Shown here: piece by piece, positions 16,335 through 25,437 of the stretch | Layout: the number at the start of each line of letters is the position of its first letter | Numbering within the stretch: the stretch's first letter is position 1 | DNA from: Rhodovulum adriaticum | GTDB taxonomy: Bacteria > Pseudomonadota > Alphaproteobacteria > Rhodobacterales > Rhodobacteraceae | Assembly (NCBI RefSeq): GCF_004345735.1 | Contig: NZ_SLXL01000001.1 | Span: forward strand, 124,001-188,000 | Direction: 5' to 3' | Length of the DNA stretch: 64,000 nucleotides | The notes under the pieces: generated by a model | Database searches by the model: none | What the model saw: only the letters and a program-made list of their open reading frames with translations | Told to the model about the DNA's origin: nothing | Program-made: the position numbers and the translations under genes

Positions 16335-17090
16335 TCAGGGGGTCTGCGCCTCCAGCCAGTCGTCGCAGAGCTGATAGAACGCGATGTCCTGGGCATACCA
16401 GCGGCGCAGGTTTTCCTGCCCTTTTTCCGAGATCGGCGGGATGTTGGAATAATCGCCCCGGTTCACGGCAACCTTGTCCTGCTGACCCTGCAGGCCGTCC
16501 AGCGTCAGGTCATAGCTCGCGCGCTTGAGGAAAACCTCGAAATCCGCTTTGAAACTTTCCTGCCGGATGATCCAGATCGGCGGGGACAGGCGCAGGAAGT
16601 TGCCGCGGATGTAGAACCAGTCGCTTTGGTTCTGCGCGGTGTGGCGCAACGACTTCATCGCCGCGAAGGCCCGGTTGCCCAACTCACCCTCGGAAAACAG
16701 GCTTTCGGCCAGATCGTTGGCGTGCTCGAATTCCTCGAATGCAATCCGCTCGTGGTCGTTCCAGTCCACATCGAAGGTCGGATAACCCTTGCGCTTGCGC
16801 GAGTAGAACCCGCTGCGAAAACGCGAAATGGGCTCGCGTATGCTGAAGAAGTATTGCGAGGACGGCGGCAACAGCTTGTAAAAGAAATCGTGCGTGTGCG
16901 TCACGATCGGCCGGTCCGGGTATTGCCGGGTGATCTCTTCGGACAGGCGCTTGATCTGCGTGCCCGCATTCTTGCCGATATGCAGAAAGTGAATCTCGTT
17001 GGCGGGAAACCGCTTGGCCTTGATGATATCAAAGCCCATGCGCCGCATCACGCGTTTGGCCCGCTTCTTGAGCGCCGTTCCGGTCGTCAT
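16335..17090 (-). CDS. Sulfotransferase family protein
   Basis: A 251-residue sulfotransferase of the Sulfotransfer_2 (carbohydrate) type. The 5'-phosphosulfate loop is IHFLHIGKNAGTQIKRL (about 33-49) and the 3'-phosphate site is FFSIREPISRFRSGFYS (about 81-97); RxxxSRFxSGF is typical of uronyl or heparan-type enzymes. The start overlaps the upstream glycosyltransferase stop by ATGA, so the two are a minus-strand operon. Codon use looks somewhat less GC-biased than in the flanking genes, which may point to later acquisition. Confidence 0.83.
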   Translation of the reverse strand: MTTGTALKKRAKRVMRRMGFDIIKAKRFPANEIHFLHIGKNAGTQIKRLSEEITRQYPDRPIVTHTHDFFYKLLPPSSQYFFSIREPISRFRSGFYSRKRKGYPTFDVDWNDHERIAFEEFEHANDLAESLFSEGELGNRAFAAMKSLRHTAQNQSDWFYIRGNFLRLSPPIWIIRQESFKADFEVFLKRASYDLTLDGLQGQQDKVAVNRGDYSNIPPISEKGQENLRRWYAQDIAFYQLCDDWLEAQTP

Positions 17091-18253
17091 CCTGTCTTCA
17101 CTCCGTCGTGGTGCAATGCATTTTTTTCACTGGCGCCCGCTTGGCCGGAAACGGTCGCCAGCAGGGCGGAAAACCGTTCGGCGAACGCCTCGGGGCTGAA
17201 ATGCGCCCGGTATCTGTCCTGTGCGGCAAGGTCCACGCGCTCGGCCGCCGGGCGCGCGGCGTGGGCCAGGACGGCATCGGCCATGGCAGCCGTGTCGAAA
17301 CGGGCAAAGACATTGCCCAGATCGCCCACCTGGTAACTGCCCCCCGTCCCCTCGAAACAAAAGACGGTGCGCTGCATGGCCATGGATTCCGACACGACCA
17401 GGCCGAATGCCTCGCTGCGGCTGGTAAAGATCAGACCCGAGGACCGGCGGATCAGGTCGAAGGGCGGCGATTTCGTCTTGGTGAAGATGAAGTTCCCGGC
17501 CAGCCCCCGCCGGGCGATCTCTGGCACATCCTCGGGGCGGGGCACATGTTTGCCCACCCAGCAAAAGCGCAGCGCCGGGTTCCGTTCCAGACAGCGGAAC
17601 GCCACGTCCAGGAACAGATCCTGACCCTTGCGATGGGAATAGTTGCCGATGTTGATGAACATCGGCGGATCCTCGGGCAATTCGCCAGTCAGGTCCGCCG
17701 GGGCGATCCCGGGGGCAAAGCCGATGTTGCGCACATCGCGCACCCCGAAATGATCCTCGACATCGCGGCAGGCCTGCGGGCTGATGGCCGCGGGCACGAC
17801 ATCGGGCCGGGCCACCAGCCGGCGCGCCAGCGCCACGCGCCGCGGCCCGCCCGGCCTGGCCGACACCAGTTCGGCAAGGTTGCCGATGTTGTAGCCGCAG
17901 TTCACGAAAAGCAGGATCACCTGCGCGCCCCGCAGCCGCGCGATCCGGTGCACCAATGCCAGCCGCCGGGGCGTCTTGTAGACCGAAGAGGCGCACATGA
18001 TGACCACGAAATCCAGCCGCCGCGAAAACAGCGTCCAGAACAGGATGCCGCGATTTGACCGCGGCAGGGTCTTGCGCAACAGGTAGCGCAGCACCGAGAC
18101 AGGGTTTTTTCGGTCGTAGCTGCCCGCATCGTTCCAGACCTGCCGGAAGGTGATGCCGCGTTTGCGCAACGCAGTGGCAGAGGTCACGAATGCCACGGCA
18201 TTCTTGGGCGCGCCGGCCGTGACAATGCCGTGTTTCCCGCCGGACTGAACCAT
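17087..18253 (-). CDS. Glycosyltransferase family 4
   Basis: A GT-B retaining glycosyltransferase, 388 residues from the chosen start. The donor domain has MFINIGNYSHRKGQDLFLDVA (shown in part), CWVGKHVPRPEDVPE and the EX7E motif EAFGLVVSE followed by SMAMQRTVFCF. The frame stays open upstream. ATGs at 18271, 18298 and 18325 are possible, but the ATG at 18253 has an AGGGA site with 8 nt spacing and begins just before the first beta strand (VAFVTSATAL), so I prefer it. It is paired with the sulfotransferase at 16335 and divergent from the gene at 18475. Confidence 0.82.
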   Translation of the reverse strand: MVQSGGKHGIVTAGAPKNAVAFVTSATALRKRGITFRQVWNDAGSYDRKNPVSVLRYLLRKTLPRSNRGILFWTLFSRRLDFVVIMCASSVYKTPRRLALVHRIARLRGAQVILLFVNCGYNIGNLAELVSARPGGPRRVALARRLVARPDVVPAAISPQACRDVEDHFGVRDVRNIGFAPGIAPADLTGELPEDPPMFINIGNYSHRKGQDLFLDVAFRCLERNPALRFCWVGKHVPRPEDVPEIARRGLAGNFIFTKTKSPPFDLIRRSSGLIFTSRSEAFGLVVSESMAMQRTVFCFEGTGGSYQVGDLGNVFARFDTAAMADAVLAHAARPAAERVDLAAQDRYRAHFSPEAFAERFSALLATVSGQAGASEKNALHHDGVKTG

Positions 18254-18474
18254 TCCAGATTTCCCTGTCATCGTGCCGGCCGGGCGGAACTTGGCCATTT
18301 TTCCGATCCGGCCGACCCCTATCATGGAAGCGCGCGACGGTGCCACCTGTTTTTGGGCGGACCGGATGCGGCTTGCCAGGCCGCGCGGGGATGGGCTAAG
18401 TGGCGGCACGAAGATTTGACACTTGCACGCATATCCCGCGGCCCCGCACCCCGGTTCCCCAGGAAGCATTCGGA

Positions 18475-19401
18475 ATGATCTATTTCTGTGTCGTCCATTG
18501 GAAGAACACCCGGTGGATCGGACGCCAGCTCAGGCATATTGCGGGCTATACGACGGGCGATTACCGGATCGCCTGCTTTCACACCGACCTGGACGGCCCC
18601 ATCCCCGAGGACAGCCGGTGGCTGTTCCGCGAAGAGACCCGCATCCGCGAACACGCGACCAAGCTGGACATCCTCGCGCACGAGGTCTGCCGCCAGGGCG
18701 CCCGGGACGACGATATCCTCGTGTTCATCGACAGCGACGCCTTTCCCGTCGCGCCGTGGGAGGCGCGGCTGCTGCCCGCCCTGGATCGTCACGAACTGAC
18801 CGCCGTGCAGCGGCTGGAAAACTTCGGCTCCCCGCAGCCCCATCCCTGTTTCTGCGCGACCACGGTCGGGTTCTGGCGGCGGATCGGCGGCACCTGGGCC
18901 TCGGGGCACAAATGGCGCAGCGAAACCGGCGCCAAGGTCACCGATGTCGGCGGCAACCTGCTGAAGCACCTGGAGGCCGAAAACATCGACTGGGCGCCGC
19001 TGTTGCGCTCGAACGCGTACAATCCGCATCCGCTGTGGTTCGGTCTTTATGCCGATGCGATCTATCACCACGGGGCCGGCAGCCGGGGCAAGCTGTCGCC
19101 GCAGGACCATGACCGCATCACGCAAAGGTTGTCGCGCTTGGACCACGACCGCATCATGCAACAGGCCCGAGAACGCTTCCCCCTCCGCATGAGGGTGCTG
19201 GACCGCCTGGCCGCGATCAAGGGGCGCAACCGCCTGCTTGCCCCGCTGCGCCGCGCCTTGACCCCGCAGGCCCAGATCGAACGCGACCGCGCGGCGATCG
19301 AAGCGCAGATTGCAACGCTCAGCACCTCGATAGAGGACGCCTCGGACGATAATCTTCTTACACCCGACATCTTGAACGCTATCCTGCGGTCCGGGGCATG
19401 A
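18475..19401 (+). CDS. GT-A-type glycosyltransferase-like protein
   Basis: A 308-residue protein starting MIYFCVVHWKNTRWIGRQL, with the aspartate motif DILVFIDSDAFPVAPWE near residues 80-96, which acts as the metal/nucleotide-sugar site in GT-A enzymes. FCATTVGFWRRIGGTW and HPLWFGLYADAIYHHG follow. The C-terminal 60 residues are charged and probably helical. An AGGAA site lies 9 nt before the ATG. It opens a plus-strand run with the FkbM methyltransferase and another glycosyltransferase. The family number is not recognised. Confidence 0.68.
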   Translation: MIYFCVVHWKNTRWIGRQLRHIAGYTTGDYRIACFHTDLDGPIPEDSRWLFREETRIREHATKLDILAHEVCRQGARDDDILVFIDSDAFPVAPWEARLLPALDRHELTAVQRLENFGSPQPHPCFCATTVGFWRRIGGTWASGHKWRSETGAKVTDVGGNLLKHLEAENIDWAPLLRSNAYNPHPLWFGLYADAIYHHGAGSRGKLSPQDHDRITQRLSRLDHDRIMQQARERFPLRMRVLDRLAAIKGRNRLLAPLRRALTPQAQIERDRAAIEAQIATLSTSIEDASDDNLLTPDILNAILRSGA

Positions 19402-19450
19402 GCCCCAGCAAAACTGCCCCGCCGGGCCGCCCAAGACAGGGAAACCAGCC

Positions 19451-20245
19451 GTGACCAACCTGTTCACACGGGGAATTCGGGCCATCCGCCGCGACGGGCC
19501 GGGCGGCGTGCTGGCGCGGCTTTCGCGGCGCACCGGCCAGCGGACGAAACGGATATTCCGCGAACGCCTGCTCAGACCGACGCAGCGCATCAGCCCGTAT
19601 TTCTACACCGCGCTCAATCGCAAGCTGCACGGCCACGACCGCGAAATCGGCAAGCTGGTGCAGGCGCAGGCGCTCGAGATCCAGCGCCTCTCTGCCGGGG
19701 CCGCGCACCGGCTGTTCATCGATTGCGGTGCGAACGAAGGCGCGATCCTGCGCCGCTACCGGACCGCGCTGCCGGGATTCGACTTCCTGGGGTTCGAGAT
19801 CCAGAGGGACGTGATCGAACGGGCCCGAAAGGTGAACCCCGGAACCGAGATCCGGCACCAGGCGGTTGCCGGCACCCCCGGCGAGGTCGAGGTGTTCCTG
19901 TCCGAGAAATCAGGCCTGAACGTGCGCGGCGCAACGTCCATCCTGCGCCCCGAGGGCACGGGCACCCCGGCGGCCAGCTATACCGTCCCGGCGATCCGCT
20001 TTTCCGACCTGCTGGCGGAACAGCGCGCGCAGGGCTGCGATTTTATCGTCGTGAAAATGGATATCGAGGGGGCGGAATACCAGATCATTGACGACCTGCA
20101 CCGGGTCTGGTCGCAAACCGGCACGCCCCTGATCGACTACCTTATGATCGAGTTTCACCCCCAAAGGCTGGACCGCCCCGAAGATAATGCCCGCTACGAG
20201 GCGCTCTTGACCGAAATGGGCGTGATCTATTCCACTTGGATCTGA
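19451..20245 (+). CDS. FkbM family methyltransferase
   Basis: A 264-residue S-adenosylmethionine-dependent methyltransferase of the FkbM type, often found in glycan loci where it O-methylates sugars. It has the SAM motif LFIDCGANEGAILRRYR (about 88-104), the acidic GFEIQRDVIERARK and the FkbM signature DFIVVKMDIEGAEYQIIDDL (about 197-216), with FHPQR after it. The basic N-terminal 60 residues precede the SAM domain. It starts with GTG, supported by an AGGGA site 8 nt upstream. It ends 7 nt before the next gene. Confidence 0.85.
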   Translation: MTNLFTRGIRAIRRDGPGGVLARLSRRTGQRTKRIFRERLLRPTQRISPYFYTALNRKLHGHDREIGKLVQAQALEIQRLSAGAAHRLFIDCGANEGAILRRYRTALPGFDFLGFEIQRDVIERARKVNPGTEIRHQAVAGTPGEVEVFLSEKSGLNVRGATSILRPEGTGTPAASYTVPAIRFSDLLAEQRAQGCDFIVVKMDIEGAEYQIIDDLHRVWSQTGTPLIDYLMIEFHPQRLDRPEDNARYEALLTEMGVIYSTWI

Positions 20246-20252
20246 ACGCGCC

Positions 20253-21359
20253 ATGCCCCCGCGCACCCCGCCCACCGTGCTGCACCTGATCCCCTATGAC
20301 GGGATCGGCGGCGTCGAGGTGGCGGCGCGGTCGCTGGCGGCGGGGCCGCACGGCACGGATAGCGGCGCGCTGACCTTTGCCAAGCTGTTCCTGTCGTGCA
20401 AGGGGGGCGCGGCACACGGCCCCCATGTCTGGACCGGGCCGCAGGCGTCGGAATGGGCACCGGGGAACTATCTGGGCGCCGTTTCGGAAATCCGCCGCCG
20501 CAAGCCCGATCTGGTCATCGTTTCGCTCTGGCGGTCCTGCATCGCCGCGCTGCTGGCCAAGGCACTGCGCCCGCGGCTGCGGCTGGTGGCCTTCCTGCAC
20601 CTTGCCGAATCCGTGCACCTGCCCGACCGGCTGCTGAATCGGCTGGTGATGGAACTGGCCGTGGAAATCTGGGCCGACAGCGACAGCACGCTTCGGGCGC
20701 GCCTGCCCGCAAGGCTGCGGCGCAAGGGGCGGGTGATCTCCTTCCTGACCGAGCGGATGGAGCGCGCGACACGCCCCCCTGCCAGGCCGCACTTCATCTT
20801 CTGGGGGCGGTTGCACCCGCAAAAGGGCCTGTCCCGCGCGCTGCAGATTTTCGCGGCCGTCGCGGCACGGCATACGGAGGCGCAGTTTACCCTGATCGGC
20901 CCCGACATGGGCATCCAGGCCGCGCTGCAAGAACAGGCGCGCACGCTGGGGGTGGACGACCGCGTGACCTTCGCCGGCCCGCTGGACCGGGCCGAGATCT
21001 TTCGACAGGCGGGCACGCATTGCTTTTACCTTCAGCCCAGCGTGACCGAAGGCATGGCGATGTCGGTGGTCGAGGCGATGCAACTGGGCCTGATACCGGT
21101 CGTGACGCCCGTGGGCGAAATCCCCCGCTACGCACGCGACGACGACAGCGCGCTGTTCCTGCCACCGGACGAGCCGCCCGCCACAAGCGCGGCGCGCATC
21201 GCTGACCTGCTGGCAGATCCCGCCCGGTCCGAGGCCATGGCCCGAACCGCACGGGCCGTGTGGCAGGACAGGGCGCTTTACCGCGATGATGTCCTGCGGG
21301 CCTGCCGCGCCCTGCTGGACCGGGCGAACGGGGCAACACCGCCACCCCGCGCGCGATGA
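20253..21359 (+). CDS. Glycosyltransferase family 4
   Basis: A 368-residue GT-B glycosyltransferase. The N-terminus VLHLIPYDGIGGVEVAARSL carries the glycine-rich acceptor loop. The C-terminal domain has FIFWGRLHPQKGLSRALQIF (about 181-200) and the EX7E motif EGMAMSVVE followed by AMQLGLIPVVTPVGEIPRY. It is the last gene of the 18475-21359 run and is followed by the promoter region of the autotransporter. Confidence 0.88.
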   Translation: MPPRTPPTVLHLIPYDGIGGVEVAARSLAAGPHGTDSGALTFAKLFLSCKGGAAHGPHVWTGPQASEWAPGNYLGAVSEIRRRKPDLVIVSLWRSCIAALLAKALRPRLRLVAFLHLAESVHLPDRLLNRLVMELAVEIWADSDSTLRARLPARLRRKGRVISFLTERMERATRPPARPHFIFWGRLHPQKGLSRALQIFAAVAARHTEAQFTLIGPDMGIQAALQEQARTLGVDDRVTFAGPLDRAEIFRQAGTHCFYLQPSVTEGMAMSVVEAMQLGLIPVVTPVGEIPRYARDDDSALFLPPDEPPATSAARIADLLADPARSEAMARTARAVWQDRALYRDDVLRACRALLDRANGATPPPRAR

Positions 21360-21509
21360 CGGCGGCGTATATCGCCTGAAAAATAGACAGGCACGCGCCG
21401 TGACCCCGTGTCACCCCCGTTCGGGGCCTCAACTTGTTGCCCAAGCGACACAACTGCCGCGCATCTTGTTCCGCAGGGGGCATCGCCCGCTCGAATTTCG
21501 CGGCTTGGC

Positions 21510-21538
21510 TTGAGGCAAATTGAACTTTGGGGTTATGG
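21510..21538 (+). promoter_or_regulatory. Candidate sigma70 promoter for the autotransporter
   Basis: TTGAGG (21510-21515), 17-nt spacer, TTATGG (21533-21538), about 100 nt before the autotransporter ATG. The surrounding 60 bp are clearly more AT-rich than the rest of the window. The match is fair, not strong. Confidence 0.4.
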
Positions 21539-21635
21539 TCGCGACGAGGCTGTATCCTGACGAAGTCGACATTCGAAGAGAAAGCCCGTCCGGCATGGAC
21601 TCCGGTTTCAAGGGGCTGACCATTAGAGGGCTCAC

Positions 21636-24326
21636 ATGATTGATTCCACCACCACCCCGACCCTGACGCGCGCCGCACGGCGCCCGGTCGGCGAAGTGTT
21701 CCGTTCCACAACCGCCCTGGCGATGTTGGTCATGATCGGCGCGACCGGCGCTGCATCGGCGCAACAGTGGACCGGCGTCGTCGACACCGACTACGGCACC
21801 GCCGGCAACTGGAACCCGGCTGCCGTTCCCGTCGCAGGGGACGACGTGACGATCGATGCAGGCATCGACGTCGACGTGAATGCCGCTTTCGCAGCGGACT
21901 CCCTGCTGCAATCGAGCGGGACCATGACGGTTGGCGCTGCGGGGGATATCGACTTCGTCACCGGATCGGGTGCGGTCGAGTTCCGCCACGCCGCGGCCCT
22001 TCAGATCGACGCGGGCGGCCAGATGGACGCGAACCAGTTCACCGTGTCCAACGCGGCGACGGTGTCCATCGACGGCACGCTGGCCGCGCCGACCCATGTC
22101 AAAGGCACCGGGTCGCTGGGCGTGAATGCCGGCGGCACGCTGAACGGCGACCTGTTGATGACGGGCACCGCGCCCATGGTCACGATCGCCAATGGCGGTA
22201 CCCTGACGGGCACGGCCACCGTGAACCGCGGCACCCTGACCAATGACGGCGCCATCGGCGGCGGGATCGACACCACCGGCGGCGACGCCACGGTCGACGT
22301 CCAGATCGGCGCGACCGGCACTGTCGCCGGTGCGGTGACCCACGGTGCGGGCACCCTGACCAACGGCGGCGCGCTGAACGGCGGCCTCAGCGTCGGCAAC
22401 GGCGCCACGGCGACCGTGACGGCGGGCGGCAGCGTGACCGGCGGCACGACCGTCAGCCTTGGCACGCTGAACCTCAACTCCGGCAGCACCACGGATGGCG
22501 TGACCTTGAACGGCGGCCAGAACGGCGGCGAGGTCAACGCCTCTGGCACGATCAATGGGCCGGTTACCGTCAATGGCGGCGAGTTCAACACCGACGGCAC
22601 CATCAATGGCAATGTCGTGACGAACGGCGGCCAGATGAACGCCGAGGGCACCATCGTCGGCGACATCGACATCAATTCGGGCAGCGGCTTCTTCACCACC
22701 GGCGCGCTGACCCATACCGGCAACCTGGACAACGACGGCGGCCTTCACATCGAGGGCGGCAGCATGACCACCTCGGGGACGTTCAACAACACCGGGCAAC
22801 TCTTCCTGTCCAACGGTCGGCAGATCACCTTTGGTGGCGCGATGACCAACACCGGCACGATCGGGTTGGGCGGGGGTGTGCCCGGCGCGACCACGGTGAC
22901 CGTGGGCGGTTCGGTCATCGGTGGCGTCGGCAGCACGTTCGACCTGCAAAACGGCGCGGCGGGCGATGGCATCACCATCAAGGGCAACCTGACGACCGCC
23001 GGCGCCAACGCCAACACGGTTCAGGTGGACGCGGACCTGCGCGTGACCAATGCCGGCACCGCTGACGTGGTGACGGTCAACGGCACGCTGGACGGCGCCG
23101 TGGTCATCGACGTCGACTCGATCCTGACCGGCGGTGTCTACACGCTTCAGGAAACGCCGATCACGATCATGGATGCCAACGCCTTTGGCGGCACCATGTC
23201 CTATCAGCTGACCGGCGACCTGCCGACCAATACCGGCCTGGTTCTCTACAGCCTGATCGACGACCCTGCGGCCGCCGATATCCAGCTGTTCAGCGAACTG
23301 AACCCGGCCCTGGGCGGCGTCGCGGGGACCATCGCGTCGGTGGAGGGCCTGCTGTCGACCACGGGGAACCGTCCCTCTGGCGCCTATGTCAGCGGTATCG
23401 CCTACGATGCCCCGGGCAACTGCAGCACCGGAAGCTGGGCACGCGTCAGCGGCGGCCGGATCGATGCCGACACGGTGACCAACAACGGGACCACCGCGTC
23501 CAAGTCGCTGGGCCGTGTCGAATATGCGGGCATTCAGGGCGGCCTGGACTTCGGCTGCTTTGAGGCCTTCGATGGCGGCTGGGACATTTCCGGCGGCCTG
23601 CTGATCGGCATGAACACCGGGAACACGGGCCAACAGGCCACCGTGGGCACCCCCGCCGTGACCACGATCACCGCCAGCGATTTCGACCAGTACTTCTTCG
23701 GCGGCTATGTGGCCGCGACCTCGGGGAACTGGTCGGGCGAACTGCAACTGCGCCAGGCCAACACCGACTACACCTTCAGCAACATCGCGCTGGATATGCG
23801 CGATGCCGACGTCGATTCCGAAAGCACGTCGCTCAGCGGCAGCATGACCTACCGGATCGACATGCAGAACGGTCTGGCCCTGCTGCCCAGCGTGGGCTTC
23901 AACCTGACGCGCAGCTCGACCGGCGCGCTGTTCTTCGAGGACGCCGGTGGCACCACCCTGGGCCGCCTGGACCTGAGCGACCACACCTACAAGACCGGGT
24001 TTGTGGGCGCCACGCTGAGCAACACCACCGTGAACGAAGCGGCGATGTCGGCCACCAACGCCTTTGCCACGGCGACCTACCACGTCGACTTCAGCGGCGA
24101 TCGGGCCAGCCGGTTCACATCGTTCGACGGTGTGACCTCGGCGAAACTGACCACCGGAGAGGTGGGCGACTTCGCCGAGCTGAGCGCAGGCTTCAACCAC
24201 GTTCAGGTTCTCAGCAACACGCCCGGGCAGATCCGCCAGGTCAACTACGGCTTCCGTGCGGACTACCGCTTTGGCGGCGATGTCCAGGGCATGGGCCTGA
24301 CCGGTCAGATGCGCCTGCAGTTCTGA
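21636..24326 (+). CDS. Type V autotransporter with Gly/Thr/Asn-rich passenger
   Basis: An 896-residue secreted outer-membrane protein. It has a long signal peptide with a hydrophobic stretch (about 26-40) and a cleavage site after ASA (about 41-43). The passenger (about 44-560) consists of short GG-N/T-rich repeats such as GTLNGDL, GGTLTGTATVN and NGGQMNAEGTI, which predict a parallel beta-helix. The C-terminal autotransporter barrel (about 600-896) begins near GSWARVSGGRIDAD and ends MRLQF with the terminal phenylalanine used by the BAM complex. An AGAGGG site precedes the ATG, and a perfect 11-bp terminator follows 24 nt after the stop, so it is its own transcription unit. Likely an adhesin or surface-layer-like protein; no protease motif was seen. 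Confidence 0.85.
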   Translation: MIDSTTTPTLTRAARRPVGEVFRSTTALAMLVMIGATGAASAQQWTGVVDTDYGTAGNWNPAAVPVAGDDVTIDAGIDVDVNAAFAADSLLQSSGTMTVGAAGDIDFVTGSGAVEFRHAAALQIDAGGQMDANQFTVSNAATVSIDGTLAAPTHVKGTGSLGVNAGGTLNGDLLMTGTAPMVTIANGGTLTGTATVNRGTLTNDGAIGGGIDTTGGDATVDVQIGATGTVAGAVTHGAGTLTNGGALNGGLSVGNGATATVTAGGSVTGGTTVSLGTLNLNSGSTTDGVTLNGGQNGGEVNASGTINGPVTVNGGEFNTDGTINGNVVTNGGQMNAEGTIVGDIDINSGSGFFTTGALTHTGNLDNDGGLHIEGGSMTTSGTFNNTGQLFLSNGRQITFGGAMTNTGTIGLGGGVPGATTVTVGGSVIGGVGSTFDLQNGAAGDGITIKGNLTTAGANANTVQVDADLRVTNAGTADVVTVNGTLDGAVVIDVDSILTGGVYTLQETPITIMDANAFGGTMSYQLTGDLPTNTGLVLYSLIDDPAAADIQLFSELNPALGGVAGTIASVEGLLSTTGNRPSGAYVSGIAYDAPGNCSTGSWARVSGGRIDADTVTNNGTTASKSLGRVEYAGIQGGLDFGCFEAFDGGWDISGGLLIGMNTGNTGQQATVGTPAVTTITASDFDQYFFGGYVAATSGNWSGELQLRQANTDYTFSNIALDMRDADVDSESTSLSGSMTYRIDMQNGLALLPSVGFNLTRSSTGALFFEDAGGTTLGRLDLSDHTYKTGFVGATLSNTTVNEAAMSATNAFATATYHVDFSGDRASRFTSFDGVTSAKLTTGEVGDFAELSAGFNHVQVLSNTPGQIRQVNYGFRADYRFGGDVQGMGLTGQMRLQF

Positions 24327-24349
24327 TCGCCTGAGCAGGACGAAAAAGG

Positions 24350-24381
24350 GGGCCCCGGCACAGCGCGTGCCGGGGCCCTTT
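24350..24381 (+). terminator. Intrinsic terminator after the autotransporter
   Basis: Perfect 11-bp stem GGGCCCCGGCA (24350-24360), loop CAGCGCG, TGCCGGGGCCC (24368-24378), followed by TTT. It also has five A residues just before the stem, so it may act in both directions. Confidence 0.85.
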
Positions 24382-24574
24382 CCATGCCGGGGACCGGGCC
24401 CCGCCCGATCTGTTCCGCCCCCCTATAGAGCGGTTGCACCGCACACGGTCCGGCGATACGGTCTGCCGCGAAACGGGTCCGTCGCCATCGCAAGGCCGGC
24501 ATCGGCGGATCAAACTGGTTCAGGCCCGCCCGCACGAATACATTTTCAAAAAATCAAACGAACAAGGCGACTTG

Positions 24575-25243
24575 ATGGAACTTTTCAGCCTCGACAGGTT
24601 CAGGAAAAGGATCCGCCGGGCCCGCAGAAACGGGGCGGGTCGCGTACTTATCACCGGGACCGGGCGGTCGGGCACGACGTTCATCATGCGCGTCTTCACC
24701 CAGCTTGGCCTGGACACCGGGTTTACCACGGCCGACCTGGAAAACGTCGAGAAGAACGTCGGCAAGGCCGGGCTGGAAAAGAGCCTGAACAAGGACACGA
24801 TCCGGTTCCGCCCGGAAATCATCAAGACCCCGCACGCAGTCGATATCGTGGACGACGCGCTGGCCGAGGGCTGGCTGAAACTGGACCTGTGCATTGTCCC
24901 GATCCGCGAATTGTCCGCTGCAGCCTCCAGCCGGGTCGCGGTGACAGAGCGTGCGCGCCAATCCGGGCTAGACCTGACCAAGACCCCCGGCGGGCTGTGG
25001 AAGACCGACCACGAAGAGGGGCAGTTGGCCGCGCTGGCCGAGAGTTTCTACACCCTGGCCTATGCGCTGGTGAAACACGAAATCCCGGTCATTTTCGCGG
25101 AATTCCCCCGGATCGCGCAGGATGAGGCCTATTTCATCAAGGTCTTCGGCCCCGTTCTACACCAGCGTTACGGGGTCAGCACGGCCAGGATCCGCGACGC
25201 GTGGAGAAGCGAAGTCCGCCCCGAATTCATCACCTGCAAATAG
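24575..25243 (+). CDS. P-loop sulfotransferase-like protein
   Basis: A 222-residue protein with a sulfotransferase/P-loop motif RVLITGTGRSGTTFIMRVF (residues 23-41) close to the N-terminus and KTPHAVDIVDDAL and LCIVPIRELSAAASSRV (a degenerate 3'-phosphate region with R and S residues) further on. It is shorter than the other sulfotransferases here. The ATG at 24575 is preceded by an AAGGCG site and an AT-rich leader (24531-24573); an in-frame ATG at 24434 would add a low-complexity extension and is unlikely. Its acceptor is unknown. Confidence 0.7.
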   Translation: MELFSLDRFRKRIRRARRNGAGRVLITGTGRSGTTFIMRVFTQLGLDTGFTTADLENVEKNVGKAGLEKSLNKDTIRFRPEIIKTPHAVDIVDDALAEGWLKLDLCIVPIRELSAAASSRVAVTERARQSGLDLTKTPGGLWKTDHEEGQLAALAESFYTLAYALVKHEIPVIFAEFPRIAQDEAYFIKVFGPVLHQRYGVSTARIRDAWRSEVRPEFITCK

Positions 25244-25437
25244 GATCGTCGATCCCTGCAACGCAAACGCCCTTGGCACGCCTGCACCGTTTCGCATCAG
25301 GGTCGCGTGACGGGGATGAAACCGCAGGCGCCGCAGATCGGGCCTATCGACCTGCCAGGGGCGATGGTGTATTCCGCCCGCATTGAACAGGCGCCCCGCC
25401 GACCGGACCGAGGGCGCAACATTGCCGGAGCGAACCC

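Noticed and set aside
18416-18444. TTGACA before the gene at 18475 as a promoter
   Set aside because: The -35 match is perfect but no acceptable -10 box lies 16-18 nt downstream; the nearest AT-rich hexamer is too close.
22100-22800. Short repeated units resembling a direct-repeat array
   Set aside because: The repeats are coding GG-N/T units of the autotransporter passenger with no constant repeat-spacer pattern, so not a CRISPR array.
21429-24200. Open frame of 923 codons on the minus strand
   Set aside because: Antisense to the autotransporter, rich in Gly/His/Val/Arg with no domain; the autotransporter has a signal peptide, barrel, promoter and terminator.
24434-24462. TTGCAC-N17-TACGGT as a promoter for the gene at 24575
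   Set aside because: The spacing is right but the -10 match is weak; kept out of the feature list.
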